From: Gammaproteobacteria bacterium
Lineage (GTDB): Bacteria > Pseudomonadota > Gammaproteobacteria > GRL18
Length of the DNA: 64,000 bases
Direction: 5' to 3'
Assembly (NCBI GenBank): GCA_016744995.1
Contig: JADGDG010000003.1
Coordinates: forward strand, 124,001-188,000
The position numbers and the translations under genes were made by a program. The notes under the pieces were generated by a model. That model worked only from the letters and a program-made list of their open reading frames with translations, was not told the DNA's origin and made no database searches. Positions within the stretch are counted from its first letter, which is position 1, and each line of letters opens with the position of its first letter. Shown here piece after piece: positions 36,194 through 46,187 of the stretch.

Positions 36194-38686
36194 TTAGAGT
36201 AATTTAATTTCCCGATGCCAGATTCGTTTATTCTCAACGCGATATTCTTTTATTGAAAATGAATTATTGGTCATATTGCTCTTAATATCAATAGCCCCGT
36301 TGCCTGTATTGTATATTTTCACCTGCATTTTTTTGTAACGCCTTATCACAGCATCAGATGGATGCTGGAAGCGGTTTCTATAACCAAAAGAAAATAGTGC
36401 AGCTTCAGGTTGAATTTGTTTTAGAAAACCTGAAGATGATGATGTTCTGCTGCCATGATGAGGCACCTGCAGGATATCAGCTGTTAATTCTGGAAAATCT
36501 ATAAGTATTTGTTTTTCTGATTTTTTCTCAATATCACCCGCTAAAAGTATCGTCCGATTTGTGGCAGTTGTAATATATAAAACACATGAACGATTATTAT
36601 TTTTTTTATCATTCAGAGGCATTTTGGGTGATAAAATTTGAAACTGGACATGGTCCCATTGCCATTTTTGACCAGATAGACACTGGTTCACAGTAAAAGC
36701 ATCAAATAATTGTTTAGTTTGCTTTTTATTAAAATTTGAGGCCAATTTCACATTTAGCGGTTGTGGCTCACCAGCCAGAATTTCATCAATTTCTATCTGC
36801 TGTATCAATTCAGAAAATGAACCTGCATGATCTCGATCGGAATGACTGACAATTAATTTATCAACCTTATTCATGCCCTGCTGTTTCATATAAGGAATGA
36901 TCACCTGGTCAGCCATATTAAACTGCTCACTATACTTATCGCCAGTATCGTAGATCAAACTATGGTTTTGTGTTCTCAGGATCATAGCAAGCCCCTGCCC
37001 CACATCTAACATAGTCAGATGTATCTGCCCCTGAGGGATTTTTTCTGCTTCAATAAAGAATGCTGGCAAGATCAACAGTATGCCCAGACTTCTTCCGGGC
37101 CAGCCTTTAGGCATTAGCAGCCAAAGACTGCCAACAAAAACCATAACCACAACAAACCAGGGGGGTTCAGATAAATATATCAAACTATTTGACCAGCGAC
37201 TGAACGTTTCTAAAGTGATAAACAGGCTACTAACAGGCCATTCAAGTCCTTGAAAAATAAGCATGGCAAGCGGTTCAAATAAAAACAGTAGACTAACAGC
37301 AATCAGGGTCAACGGGACAATGATCAGACTCATTAAAGGCACAGCAAACAGATTTGCAATGGGTGAGATAATTGAAAATTGATGGAATAAAACCATCAAT
37401 GGAGACAATAAGCCGATAAAAATAGCCCACTGCAGCCAGATAAATTTCCATAACTTATGCTTAACATCTGATTTAGTCCCAAGGCGTGCCGAGACTGTTA
37501 ATAAAATAATTGCCACAGCCCAGAAAGACAACCAGAAACCAATGGATAAAGAACTCAAAGGATCAAAAAGGATCACGGCGAAAAGAGCAATCAGCAACAC
37601 ATCAAAAGGCAAAAATTCTCTCTTAAGCATCATGGCAGTAAAGGCCACCGAAAGCATTATTAATGCTCTTTGTGTTGGAATGGCAAAGCCAGCTAAAGCA
37701 GCGTATATGATCGCAGTGACAAGTGCAGCAATCGAAGCAATGAATACCGCTGGATATTTTAGGTTTAAAAAACTGACTGAACGCCAGAGAAAATACACCA
37801 GCATCCAGATAAAAGAGGACATTAAACCGATATGGAGTCCTGAAATCGCAATAAGATGATTGGTTCCTGTACGCAGAAACATCTGCCATTGTTCAGCACT
37901 GATTTCATCTCTGACACCGATTGCCAGAGCTTTGACCAGACCTTTATAGGGATAATTCAATAGAGCAGTATCAATTTTTTTTGCAGCACTTTGTCTGAAT
38001 TGAAGCAGATATTTTTGAAAAAATGACTGTGATAATGTATTGATCTGGAAACCTTCTCGAATATAACCAGTTGCCAAAATACGGTTTTGATACAGCCATT
38101 TTTCATAATCAAAACCTCCATTCAATAGACCGTTTGGTTTTTTTAAACGTATTTTAAGTTGCCATTGCTGACCACTTTCCAGATTTTTATAAAAATGATA
38201 CCAATTAAGTCGAACCTTGCCTTGAAAAGATTTGTCCCATTGAACAGATGATTCATCCAATACAAGCTGTCGTGCAGTAATAACAAAGTCAAAACTCTGT
38301 TTTTTTTCTGATTTTTTAGGTATTGAACTCAGATAACCTTTGACTTCAATTGTTTTGCCTTCTATTTTCTCTAGCTCAAGTACAGGATAGATTTGCTCGA
38401 CATAAAATGCAGTAGAAGACCAGCCCAGGAGCAAAAACAGACTAAAAGTCAGATAAGTCACACTTCTTTTACTTAAAATATTTGAAAAAATAATAGTGGA
38501 TGAACTAACAAAAAATAGCTGAGCTTTGTATAATATCAGGATAAGGATCAGTAACAGGCAAAAACAAAAAGTTATATTGACAAGCTGCTTATTTGAAAAA
38601 ACAGTTTCAAAAGCCCATGAAAATTTTACTGGCCAATAAAGAAAAGAAATATTTCCAATAAGAAACGCGACAATCCCTGTCCGCAT
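36194..38686 (-). CDS. comEC: ComEC/Rec2-family DNA uptake channel
   Basis: 830 residues. An N-terminal membrane and OB-like DUF4131 part, a central competence domain of many membrane helices (GTNHLIAISGLHIGLMSSFI is the signature), and a C-terminal metallo-beta-lactamase domain with LDVGQGLAMIL and the metal motif HSDRDHAGS, later HHGSRTSSS. It passes single-stranded DNA into the cytoplasm and the hydrolase domain may degrade the other strand. All motifs are intact, so natural transformation is possible, which would fit the mosaic accessory island. Confidence 0.95.
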   Translation of the reverse strand: MRTGIVAFLIGNISFLYWPVKFSWAFETVFSNKQLVNITFCFCLLLILILILYKAQLFFVSSSTIIFSNILSKRSVTYLTFSLFLLLGWSSTAFYVEQIYPVLELEKIEGKTIEVKGYLSSIPKKSEKKQSFDFVITARQLVLDESSVQWDKSFQGKVRLNWYHFYKNLESGQQWQLKIRLKKPNGLLNGGFDYEKWLYQNRILATGYIREGFQINTLSQSFFQKYLLQFRQSAAKKIDTALLNYPYKGLVKALAIGVRDEISAEQWQMFLRTGTNHLIAISGLHIGLMSSFIWMLVYFLWRSVSFLNLKYPAVFIASIAALVTAIIYAALAGFAIPTQRALIMLSVAFTAMMLKREFLPFDVLLIALFAVILFDPLSSLSIGFWLSFWAVAIILLTVSARLGTKSDVKHKLWKFIWLQWAIFIGLLSPLMVLFHQFSIISPIANLFAVPLMSLIIVPLTLIAVSLLFLFEPLAMLIFQGLEWPVSSLFITLETFSRWSNSLIYLSEPPWFVVVMVFVGSLWLLMPKGWPGRSLGILLILPAFFIEAEKIPQGQIHLTMLDVGQGLAMILRTQNHSLIYDTGDKYSEQFNMADQVIIPYMKQQGMNKVDKLIVSHSDRDHAGSFSELIQQIEIDEILAGEPQPLNVKLASNFNKKQTKQLFDAFTVNQCLSGQKWQWDHVQFQILSPKMPLNDKKNNNRSCVLYITTATNRTILLAGDIEKKSEKQILIDFPELTADILQVPHHGSRTSSSSGFLKQIQPEAALFSFGYRNRFQHPSDAVIRRYKKMQVKIYNTGNGAIDIKSNMTNNSFSIKEYRVENKRIWHREIKLL

Positions 38687-38738
38687 AAAATTGTGTTCCT
38701 GGAGAAATGCAGTTAATGCTTAAATTAGACGAATTATT

Positions 38739-39266
38739 ATGCCAAAAAGAATTATAAAAAAATACATGCCTGATCATCATACGATCAGAAATCACAAGCA
38801 TTTACAAATTTTTGGTAAGCTGCTGCATGATGGGAATCTGTGGCATTTTAACCGTCGAACAGTTTCTGGTGCATTTGCTGTTGGTTTTTTCTGTGCATTT
38901 ATACCTCTGCCATCACAAATGATCATTGCTGCAGCAATTGCCATTCTGGTACGAGTCAATTTACCCATCTCAGTATCGCTCGTCTGGATAACCAACCCTA
39001 TTACCATGCCGCCCATGTTTTATGCGGCGTACAAAGTCGGTACCTTTGTTTTAGGCCAGGAACCACTCACCAGTGAATATCATCTAAGTGCTGAATGGTT
39101 TTCAGAACAATTGCACATTATCTGGCAACCCTTCCTGCTTGGCTGCTTAATCTGCGGCATTTTGAGTGCCATTTTAGCTTATATGACAATACGACTACTT
39201 TGGCGATTACACATTGTGCAACATATTAAAGAACGTCGTCTTAGAAAAAAAGCACTGGATAAATAA
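38739..39266 (+). CDS. DUF2062 membrane protein
   Basis: 175 residues. The DUF2062 signature is visible (SGAFAVGFFCAFIPLPSQM, then LVWITNPITMPPMFYAAYKVG), with three or four membrane segments. It is divergent from comEC with 52 bp between starts. Genes of this family often flank comEC/exbB/lpxK clusters. Function is not known. Confidence 0.88.
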   Translation: MPKRIIKKYMPDHHTIRNHKHLQIFGKLLHDGNLWHFNRRTVSGAFAVGFFCAFIPLPSQMIIAAAIAILVRVNLPISVSLVWITNPITMPPMFYAAYKVGTFVLGQEPLTSEYHLSAEWFSEQLHIIWQPFLLGCLICGILSAILAYMTIRLLWRLHIVQHIKERRLRKKALDK

Positions 39267-39292
39267 CCAGGAGCCTCCCGAACTCCCAGGGA

Positions 39293-39748
39293 TTATTCCC
39301 AGATCGGTTCAACAATCACTTCAGATTTAACTGATTTAGCCAGGAAGCATTTTTCGTGCGACTGATGATGAATTTTTTCAATGGTTTCTCTATCAACATC
39401 AACCCCATCGGCAAAAATAACCTCAGGGCGAATAACAACTTTACTGATCACCAGGTCACCCTGCTCATCTTGCTCCAGGTAGGCTGTGGCATTATCTATA
39501 TAATCCTGGACCACCAGACGTTTCTTTGAACAAATAGCAATAAAAAATAACAAATGGCAACTGGATAAGGCCGCAGCAAAAGCACGTTCTGGATCAGCAT
39601 ACTCAGGAGTACCAAGAAATTGGGGTGCTGATGAAGCATTAACAATTAACCCCTCACCAAAGTCCCACTGGTGATCACGATTATAATCTTTATAAGCAAA
39701 CGATTCAGTCTGCTTTGTCCAGGTCAGTTTTATATTGTGTTCAGACAT
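39293..39748 (-). CDS. OsmC-family peroxide-reducing protein
   Basis: About 151 residues from the ATG at 39748 (MSEHNIKLTW), which avoids overlap with the upstream gene; an ATG at 39799 is also in frame. Both family cysteines are present (ALSSCHLLFFI and SHEKCFLAKS), as expected for a thiol hydroperoxide reductase of the OsmC/YhfA type. Cytosolic homodimer by family knowledge. Confidence 0.9.
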   Translation of the reverse strand: MSEHNIKLTWTKQTESFAYKDYNRDHQWDFGEGLIVNASSAPQFLGTPEYADPERAFAAALSSCHLLFFIAICSKKRLVVQDYIDNATAYLEQDEQGDLVISKVVIRPEVIFADGVDVDRETIEKIHHQSHEKCFLAKSVKSEVIVEPIWE

Positions 39749-39782
39749 AGCTTTATATTGTGTTCCACATAGCAGGCTAGTA

Positions 39783-40547
39783 TTAATTTCCAACTTCAAT
39801 TTTTAGAGGGATCCATTGGTTCACTGCTTTATTAACAAGACCTTTCTGTTTCATTTTGCTCAGAGCCTGATTCAGGGTATCCAGGAGTTTTTTATTACCT
39901 TTTTTAACCGCCCATGCCAAAGGTTCAGTAGTCATGTACTCATATAAACCAAAAAGTGATTTATCCTGAGTTTTGGGTAATACCGTATATTGCCAGATAG
40001 TTGGTGCATCATGAATGAAATAGTCAATTTCATTTGACTTGAGGGCAGCAATGCCCTGCTCAACATCGTCATAGGCAGTGATTGTTGAACCATTAAACTC
40101 TGATTGAGCATATTGTTCACCAGTTGTATTTTTCTCCACACCAAAGCGTTTGCCTGATAAGTACATCGACATTTTTGAAGACAGATTCATAATATTATCA
40201 GCCTTAATCAATATCATCTGTCCAATGGTCATGTAGGGTTGGGTAAAATCAACTCTTTTTTTCCTTGCATCGGTCACTGAAACACCAGACATGACCACAT
40301 CAATTTTCCCCTTATTCAAAGAATTTTCTAGATCATCCCAGGGCATTTCAATCAACTGGATTGTCATACCTGTCGCCTCGCCGACATTTTGCGCCAGATC
40401 AGCTTCAATACCTGATATTTTTCCATTATCCTTAAAAGCAACCGGTGGATAGTTGGTCGAAATTCCCACCTTGAGTGTTTCAGAATAAGCAAAATTAGCC
40501 AGTAAAATCAATAAAATGAGAGTAACTGAGGAAACAATTCGTTGCAT
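39783..40547 (-). CDS. Periplasmic amino-acid-type solute-binding protein (SBP_bac_3)
   Basis: 254 residues. A signal peptide (MQRIVSSVTLILLILLANFA) precedes the bacterial solute-binding family 3 fold (LKVGISTNYPPVAFKDNGKI, GIEADLAQNV, DVVMSGVSVTDARKKRVDFT). No permease or ATPase gene is adjacent, so it may serve a transporter elsewhere or act in signalling. Confidence 0.9.
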   Translation of the reverse strand: MQRIVSSVTLILLILLANFAYSETLKVGISTNYPPVAFKDNGKISGIEADLAQNVGEATGMTIQLIEMPWDDLENSLNKGKIDVVMSGVSVTDARKKRVDFTQPYMTIGQMILIKADNIMNLSSKMSMYLSGKRFGVEKNTTGEQYAQSEFNGSTITAYDDVEQGIAALKSNEIDYFIHDAPTIWQYTVLPKTQDKSLFGLYEYMTTEPLAWAVKKGNKKLLDTLNQALSKMKQKGLVNKAVNQWIPLKIEVGN

Positions 40548-40662
40548 TTAATGGCCTTTTAGTTTTGTTCTGTCGATGTTAATTTAACATCATAATTAAT
40601 TTTATAGAAAAAAGCATTATTTATTCTTGATAACTATTCTTTAAGAAAACCTGACAAGCAGT

Positions 40663-40932
40663 TTATTTCTCATCACATAAATGGCGCTCTTGTTTTTTTG
40701 CTTTTTTTATCATTTTTGTTATTGCTTTAAATTCTTTGCAAAGATTATATGTCTGTTTATTGTTGGTAATTATTTTACTCTCTGCTTTCAACTCTTTTTT
40801 TATCTTTGCCCTTTTTAATTCCAGAGCTTCAATAATTTTAGCCAGATTATCAGACTTCTTTTTTTGTTTCTTTTTTGACTGATCAAAAAATTCATCCAGT
40901 CGAGCCAATAACTTTTTAATACTCATACTCAT
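40663..40932 (-). CDS. Hypothetical Lys-rich coiled-coil protein
   Basis: 89 residues, about 27% lysine, predicted long helix (KKQKKKSDNLAKIIEALELK). The start overlaps the end of the Na/Pi cotransporter gene by 17 bp, indicating coupled translation. No family is recognised. The small basic helix might contact the cytoplasmic PhoU-like domain of its neighbour, which is only a suggestion from position. Confidence 0.7.
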   Translation of the reverse strand: MSMSIKKLLARLDEFFDQSKKKQKKKSDNLAKIIEALELKRAKIKKELKAESKIITNNKQTYNLCKEFKAITKMIKKAKKQERHLCDEK

Positions 40933-42679
40933 CTCCCAACTCTTTGACTACTTGATCCTTCACCCATAACACAGAGGCAGCTTTTAATAATTTCCGGCTA
41001 ATTGAATTTGTAAATCCCACATCATTGATTAATGAAGATGCCATTTTAGAGTCTATTTTATTTTCTCTGATTAATGCATCTATCGTATGATGCAAAGCAA
41101 GTTCATTATCACTGGCTTTTTCTTTTAAAACTTCAAACTGTGTCATAATTTCTGTGGCATTAATAGTGGATGAACGAATTTCTTCAATTCTTCGGAAAAT
41201 TGTCACCAATTCTTCTCTTAATTTATTATACTCATGGATCATGAACCAATTATTACTCTTAGTAAAAAGATTTAAGTTTCTTTGTAATTCTCGGATGTCT
41301 TTGACCATTTCAATAATATTTCTGGCGGTTATTTTTAATTCATAGACCTGATTATTACCTTCTTCATCCATATAACTTTGTGAGCGTGATGAATAACGCA
41401 GGATTTCACTGTATAAATTTTTAATATCCTGTTGATAGACAACATTAATATCAATATCAAAAGTTTGTGTAGATCGTTTAACCACCTCATGGATCTCCTT
41501 ATCTGAAAAAATTTCCCTGCGATGTAAATTCATAGCATGAACAATAGTCTCAAGCGATTTATCATAGAGATGAATTGTTTCTTTACGTATGGCTTCCAGA
41601 GCAGATGCCGGAATTTCCATGACCTCTTCAGTTAAGTATTTAGGCTGACCACGTCCTTTCTCTCTGGTACAGAATAAAGTTTCAAGGAAGCGAACCAGAT
41701 GACGAATGAAAGGAGCAACTAAAAGCACACCGACAATATTAAAAATAGTGTGAAACAAGGCTAACTTCATCGCATACTCATCCTCAGAAATACCTAAAAA
41801 TGGTGCCAGTTCATCAACCAGATCTTTTAATTGATAGATGAAAACAATTGCCACAATTCCGGTAATAAGATTAAAAATAAGATGAGCAACCGCAAGGCGT
41901 TTACCATTTTTATTGGATGCCAGAGAACCAAGTACTGCAGTCACCGTGGTACCAATATTTGCTCCGATAGCCAAAGAAAGCGCATTAATATAGTCAATTT
42001 GCCCTGTTGCCAAAGCCGTGATAATAATTGCCATCGTCGCACTGCTGGATTGAATAACGACGGTAGCCACCGCGCCAAAGAAGATATAAACAAATACGCC
42101 CAAATACCCTGCCATAGCATATTCTGCCAGGTGGAGACCTTCTTTAAGTGTTTCAAAGCCCTCCTTCATGTAAGAAATACCAAGAAAAATAAAGCCGAGA
42201 CCTATTAAGACATTGCCCAGACCTTTATAGCTATTATGCTTGGAAAACTGCAGGATCACGCCAAAGATCAGCATAGGTAAGGCATATTGAGCAATTTTTA
42301 TTTTTAAACCCAGAGAGGAAACTAACCAGGCCGTGGTTGTGGTACCTATGTTTGAACCAAAGACCACACCAACTGCAGAGGCCAATCCCATAAGTTCTGC
42401 TGAAAGGAAGGAAATGACAATAACTGAAACCAGAGAAGAACTTTGCACTATTGAGGTTGCTAAAAAACCAGTGCCGATAGCTCTGGGAGTAGTGCTGGTA
42501 AACTTCTGAAGAATAGTCTCTAATGCCCCGCCACTAAACAGTTTAAAGCCATTTTCCATATAATGCATACCAATGAGAAAGATAGCAATACCGGCAATAA
42601 TGGTTTTTGCATTTTCATTAGAAACAATAAACCAGACAAAGAAAAGAAACAGTAAAGGGGAAATAATTCGTTTTAGCAT
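40916..42679 (-). CDS. Na/Pi-cotransporter II-related protein with PhoU-like C-terminus
   Basis: 587 residues. Paired Na/Pi cotransporter repeats carry the QSSS motifs (TSIVQSSSLVSVIVISFL and VVIQSSSATMAIIITAL) and GANIGTT / GSNIGTT. The C-terminal ~220 residues are a cytoplasmic helical PhoU-like domain. Family members import phosphate with sodium. No pst or pho genes are nearby. Confidence 0.92.
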   Translation of the reverse strand: MLKRIISPLLFLFFVWFIVSNENAKTIIAGIAIFLIGMHYMENGFKLFSGGALETILQKFTSTTPRAIGTGFLATSIVQSSSLVSVIVISFLSAELMGLASAVGVVFGSNIGTTTTAWLVSSLGLKIKIAQYALPMLIFGVILQFSKHNSYKGLGNVLIGLGFIFLGISYMKEGFETLKEGLHLAEYAMAGYLGVFVYIFFGAVATVVIQSSSATMAIIITALATGQIDYINALSLAIGANIGTTVTAVLGSLASNKNGKRLAVAHLIFNLITGIVAIVFIYQLKDLVDELAPFLGISEDEYAMKLALFHTIFNIVGVLLVAPFIRHLVRFLETLFCTREKGRGQPKYLTEEVMEIPASALEAIRKETIHLYDKSLETIVHAMNLHRREIFSDKEIHEVVKRSTQTFDIDINVVYQQDIKNLYSEILRYSSRSQSYMDEEGNNQVYELKITARNIIEMVKDIRELQRNLNLFTKSNNWFMIHEYNKLREELVTIFRRIEEIRSSTINATEIMTQFEVLKEKASDNELALHHTIDALIRENKIDSKMASSLINDVGFTNSISRKLLKAASVLWVKDQVVKELGDEYEY

Positions 42680-42729
42680 AAAGACCAGAGCTCAAAAAAT
42701 AATAATATCCCTAGAATAGCAGTAGTTCT

Positions 42730-44088
42730 CTATTTATTAAATGTAAACTCCATTTTCATCTCTGGATGCATTAAAATCGCTTTGCGCTTTTTACTAAACA
42801 GAATAAAACCTCTTAATAAAGTAATAAACAGCCAGGAAAAGTTTATCAGCACCACCAATCCGGCAAGCCAGGTGAATTTAACCCAATAGATTGAAATAAG
42901 TAATAACAGATAGGAGCTGATATGCAGAACAAACTGAACTTTTGATTGCTGGTTAGTTATGATTTGTTTCATATTCAACACCAGTTTTGGCTCTGCTGAC
43001 ATTGAATCCGGGTGCTTAAATGATAAATTCTGTAAATTAAGATAGAGGAGAAAAGGTACAATTTTTTGCAGCATGCCGATAATTGCGGATATTGCCAGAC
43101 CATAAATTAATAAGAGTCCCAAAGTAAATTCAGACTGACTTGACCATTTCAGCGGTATGAGTTCCGAATTAGTTCCTAAAACTAACAACCACCAATAGAC
43201 AATTGAAATCATTAAAGAAAATAAAGAAACACGCCAGAAACTTACCGTTATGTCAGGTATTTTTCGCTTACGCTGATTGATTAATTGCAAAGTATAAATT
43301 GTAAAAAAACTTAGCTCAATAGAAAGGAGCAGGTTGAGTATTGCTTGAATATCTATTTTTGTTAGTGCCATCAAGGACATCATTGCCAGGGTGAGCACAA
43401 TAAGCAGTGAAAGTATTTTTAAGTACTTCACTGAAAAATCAGGTGTCACAAAAAACATTGGAATAACTTGTGAACTCACAGCCATAATAAGAATAACAAC
43501 CCAGCCTATCAACCCCCATGAAGCATGAATATCAGTATATTCTCTATAATTTATTATTAAGTTCGGGTAAGCATATGCCAGGAGCATGAACAAGCCCAGA
43601 CCAATAGTAACGATTAAGACACAGAAAAGAATACGAATTAAATAGACTATAAGATGATCATTTAATTGTGTAATAAGTAACGGCAGTAGTGATAGTGCGA
43701 ATAAAAAAACAGAAACAGCAAGAGAAATCAAAGCCAGCTGGAATAAAATTGTCTCTTGAATTAAAAAAGCAGACATCAAAGACAGTGAACCAAACACTAA
43801 AAACAGATGAACAATTGCCACCCGTTTTCTGCCCCCAGGGATCAATTGTCCAATCATAACGGGTATAAATTGGTATAACGCTCCAATCATGACCATCAGC
43901 ATAAAGCCAATGGTTAATAAATGAGTTAATGCCAATGAACGAGCCTGCCACCGGGATCCCCATATGTCCTGACCGAAATAAAGTACCATCATTGCCGCCA
44001 GTACACCAAAAAGCGGAGCTGTGAGAAAAAACCTGAGAGGTATTGAAACGGGGGGGATCGTATTAAGGGACAGACCTTTGGTATTCAT
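42730..44088 (-). CDS. Multi-pass membrane protein, NnrS/heme-copper-oxidase-like
   Basis: 452 residues with about 12 membrane helices. Histidines are placed within helices (ALTHLLTIGFMLMVMIGALY), in the style of NnrS and of heme-copper oxidase subunit I relatives. I cannot place it precisely. It directly follows a DUF2249 gene and a hemerythrin gene in one unit, a set that recurs in denitrifiers and sulfur oxidisers and is linked to nitric oxide or oxygen stress. That link is from family knowledge. Confidence 0.7.
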   Translation of the reverse strand: MNTKGLSLNTIPPVSIPLRFFLTAPLFGVLAAMMVLYFGQDIWGSRWQARSLALTHLLTIGFMLMVMIGALYQFIPVMIGQLIPGGRKRVAIVHLFLVFGSLSLMSAFLIQETILFQLALISLAVSVFLFALSLLPLLITQLNDHLIVYLIRILFCVLIVTIGLGLFMLLAYAYPNLIINYREYTDIHASWGLIGWVVILIMAVSSQVIPMFFVTPDFSVKYLKILSLLIVLTLAMMSLMALTKIDIQAILNLLLSIELSFFTIYTLQLINQRKRKIPDITVSFWRVSLFSLMISIVYWWLLVLGTNSELIPLKWSSQSEFTLGLLLIYGLAISAIIGMLQKIVPFLLYLNLQNLSFKHPDSMSAEPKLVLNMKQIITNQQSKVQFVLHISSYLLLLISIYWVKFTWLAGLVVLINFSWLFITLLRGFILFSKKRKAILMHPEMKMEFTFNK

Positions 44089-44370
44089 TTAGAATGTGCG
44101 AGTGCAATAATCATGAACGGGTTTATCATCCTTAATCCAGATAATAATTTCCCAAAACACAGCATTTCCAGAGCTTGCTGATTCAAGAATACAAGAATCA
44201 AAGCCATTCTCCTGTAAAAACTGGAACAATGGCAGTGGTTTTTTTCTATGACGCATCCGAATATATTCCCCGGATTTTACTTGTTTGAGAAGCTGTATAA
44301 CTTCCTCAAATGGTTTAGGGGCTTCAAGTTCGCTGACATCGACAAACAACTCTTTGATTTGTTTTTCCAA
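44089..44370 (-). CDS. DUF2249 protein
   Basis: 93 residues. Sequence features of DUF2249 are visible: ELFVDVSELEAPKPFEEVIQ and, later, MRHRKKPLPLFQFLQENGFD. The fold resembles TusA-like proteins. It abuts the membrane-protein gene with no gap and follows the hemerythrin gene by 32 bp. DUF2249 proteins are often paired with hemerythrin and nitrogen-oxide genes. Confidence 0.85.
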   Translation of the reverse strand: MEKQIKELFVDVSELEAPKPFEEVIQLLKQVKSGEYIRMRHRKKPLPLFQFLQENGFDSCILESASSGNAVFWEIIIWIKDDKPVHDYCTRTF

Positions 44371-44402
44371 TATATTTTATTTATCAAAAACTAAAATACT
44401 AA

Positions 44403-44840
44403 TTAGTTTTGCCTCATGCGCTCAATGATCTCTACAGCACTCGGTAAAGACTGATCAATCATGGGATAAAGGATCTGTTCTTCTTTCATATTATGCTGCT
44501 GCATAGTAACCATCAGTGTTTCCGTCAATGCCAGGAACTGATCTTTATCTTTGCTTTGTGCAGCTTTATTAATTTCATCCAACAGTGCGCGCATTTGTTG
44601 ATGTTCCATACGCATCATCTGCGTTGGGCCACCAGTCATGCCTGTCACAGTTTCAAACTCAGGGAAAAGAATTTCTTCTTCTCGGGTAAAATGAGTTTCC
44701 AGTTCTCTGGCGAACTTATTCCATTGTTCCCCTCCCTGCGTCCAATCATCATTGGCAACAGATTCTTCAGCTTTGGCAAATTGCTCATCACATTCTTTAT
44801 GATGTGATGCCATAAATGTACTTATTGTTGGTGTTAACAA
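44403..44840 (-). CDS. Hemerythrin HHE-domain protein
   Basis: 145 residues in a four-helix bundle. Metal ligands are visible in MASHHKECDEQF, LETHFTREEEILFPEFE, MRMEHQQMRAL and MQQHNMKEEQILYP, so the di-iron site is complete. It is the first gene of the hemerythrin-DUF2249-membrane protein unit. Likely roles are oxygen or NO binding, or iron-sulfur repair as in YtfE/RIC, but the YtfE N-terminal domain is absent. Confidence 0.93.
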   Translation of the reverse strand: MLTPTISTFMASHHKECDEQFAKAEESVANDDWTQGGEQWNKFARELETHFTREEEILFPEFETVTGMTGGPTQMMRMEHQQMRALLDEINKAAQSKDKDQFLALTETLMVTMQQHNMKEEQILYPMIDQSLPSAVEIIERMRQN

Positions 44841-45041
44841 AGAAATCCTCTCCGTATGATTCTATTTATAATTATAAAGAATTTTACAATTTTCAGTAAA
44901 AGCTTCCTTAATCCATATCAAGGTTTTGCCTCATATTTAAGAGCAATCGAAGAGAGCCATCAGCTATCTTCAGCAGTTAATAATCATCAGCTATCAAAGC
45001 CTTAAGCTATTAAAATATTCACTCCCGCTTTCGCTACGATT

Positions 45042-46187
45042 TCACAGGCTAAAGTTGACACTGGCGTACTGCTTTATTTGCGAACAGTCACCACGAAAAA
45101 CAACTCGATCAAGTTTTTTGTCTAACTGATAATCATACATTGGATCATAATACTGGGTGAGCAGTGATTCTATCCAAATACGATGCGACTCAACCTCTCC
45201 CGATGCTTTATGCTCATTCAGTGCTTCCTGTAGTTGCTGATGAATTTTTTGATAACGTTCCCCGCCAAGACGTTTCTGTATTCGTTGCAGGCTGGCAAGC
45301 AAATATGCAGCAAAGGCTTCAAATGCCTGATCGGCAGTATTCTCTCCTGACTTGTGTTCTGGGCTGCCTGACTGGTTCCTATGGTAGCTTTGATAATATG
45401 CTTCCAGGTCAATGACATAATCTTTCAGGGTTATATTTATACGATACTGAAGTGCTTCTTCAAGAATAACCAGTTTAGATTGCTGCATTTTTTGCTGCAA
45501 TGAGAGTGGTAACGTGACACTGCCAATCATTCGTCCTTCATCTTCAAGCCAGAAACGATTTACTCCCTGCGCACGATATTGCATCAATATAATTGACAAA
45601 TAATTCTCAAAATCAATTTGTGAAGGCTGTCCATCCGGGAAGCGACCAAAGCTTGAACCTCGGTGATGTGCAAAACCTTCAAGATCGATTGTCCCGCTTA
45701 ATTCTTTTAGCAGCCAGGTTTTACCCGTACCGGTTCGACCACCCAGAATAAAAAATTCAGACTCAGCAATAGATTGCTCTAATTCATCCAGTAAAACACG
45801 CCGCATGGCTTTATAGCCGCCATTGATGAGAGGTAGATTGACACCACTTTCCTTAAGCCATTGTTGTGCCGTCCTGGAGCGCAGTCCACCACGAAAACAG
45901 TATAAATAACCTTCGGGATGTTCTTTGGCAAATGCCTGCCATTGTGCAATACGCTGCTCCTTAAGCTCACCACTAACCAGTTTATTACCCAGTTTAATTG
46001 CTGCATCCTGGCCGCTGCGCTTATAACAAATCCCAACCTCATGTCGTTCCTGATCATTCATCAGAGGGCAGTTAACAGCCTTTGGAAATGCACCCTGAGC
46101 AAACTCTACGGGAGCCCGAACATCCATAAGAGGAATATCATTCATTAAAATAGAACGAATCAAATCTCTATTAATTGGGCTGGACAT
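45042..46187 (-). CDS. mnmH: tRNA 2-selenouridine synthase
   Basis: 381 residues. An N-terminal rhodanese domain has the catalytic C97 in YLYCFRGGLRSRT. A C-terminal P-loop domain (GGRTGTGKTWLLKEL) follows. MnmH converts 2-thiouridine to 2-selenouridine at the tRNA wobble base via a geranylated intermediate, using selenophosphate made by SelD. No selD gene is in this window. Length and motifs match E. coli YbbB. It stands alone in a long AT-rich interval. Confidence 0.95.
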   Translation of the reverse strand: MSSPINRDLIRSILMNDIPLMDVRAPVEFAQGAFPKAVNCPLMNDQERHEVGICYKRSGQDAAIKLGNKLVSGELKEQRIAQWQAFAKEHPEGYLYCFRGGLRSRTAQQWLKESGVNLPLINGGYKAMRRVLLDELEQSIAESEFFILGGRTGTGKTWLLKELSGTIDLEGFAHHRGSSFGRFPDGQPSQIDFENYLSIILMQYRAQGVNRFWLEDEGRMIGSVTLPLSLQQKMQQSKLVILEEALQYRINITLKDYVIDLEAYYQSYHRNQSGSPEHKSGENTADQAFEAFAAYLLASLQRIQKRLGGERYQKIHQQLQEALNEHKASGEVESHRIWIESLLTQYYDPMYDYQLDKKLDRVVFRGDCSQIKQYASVNFSL

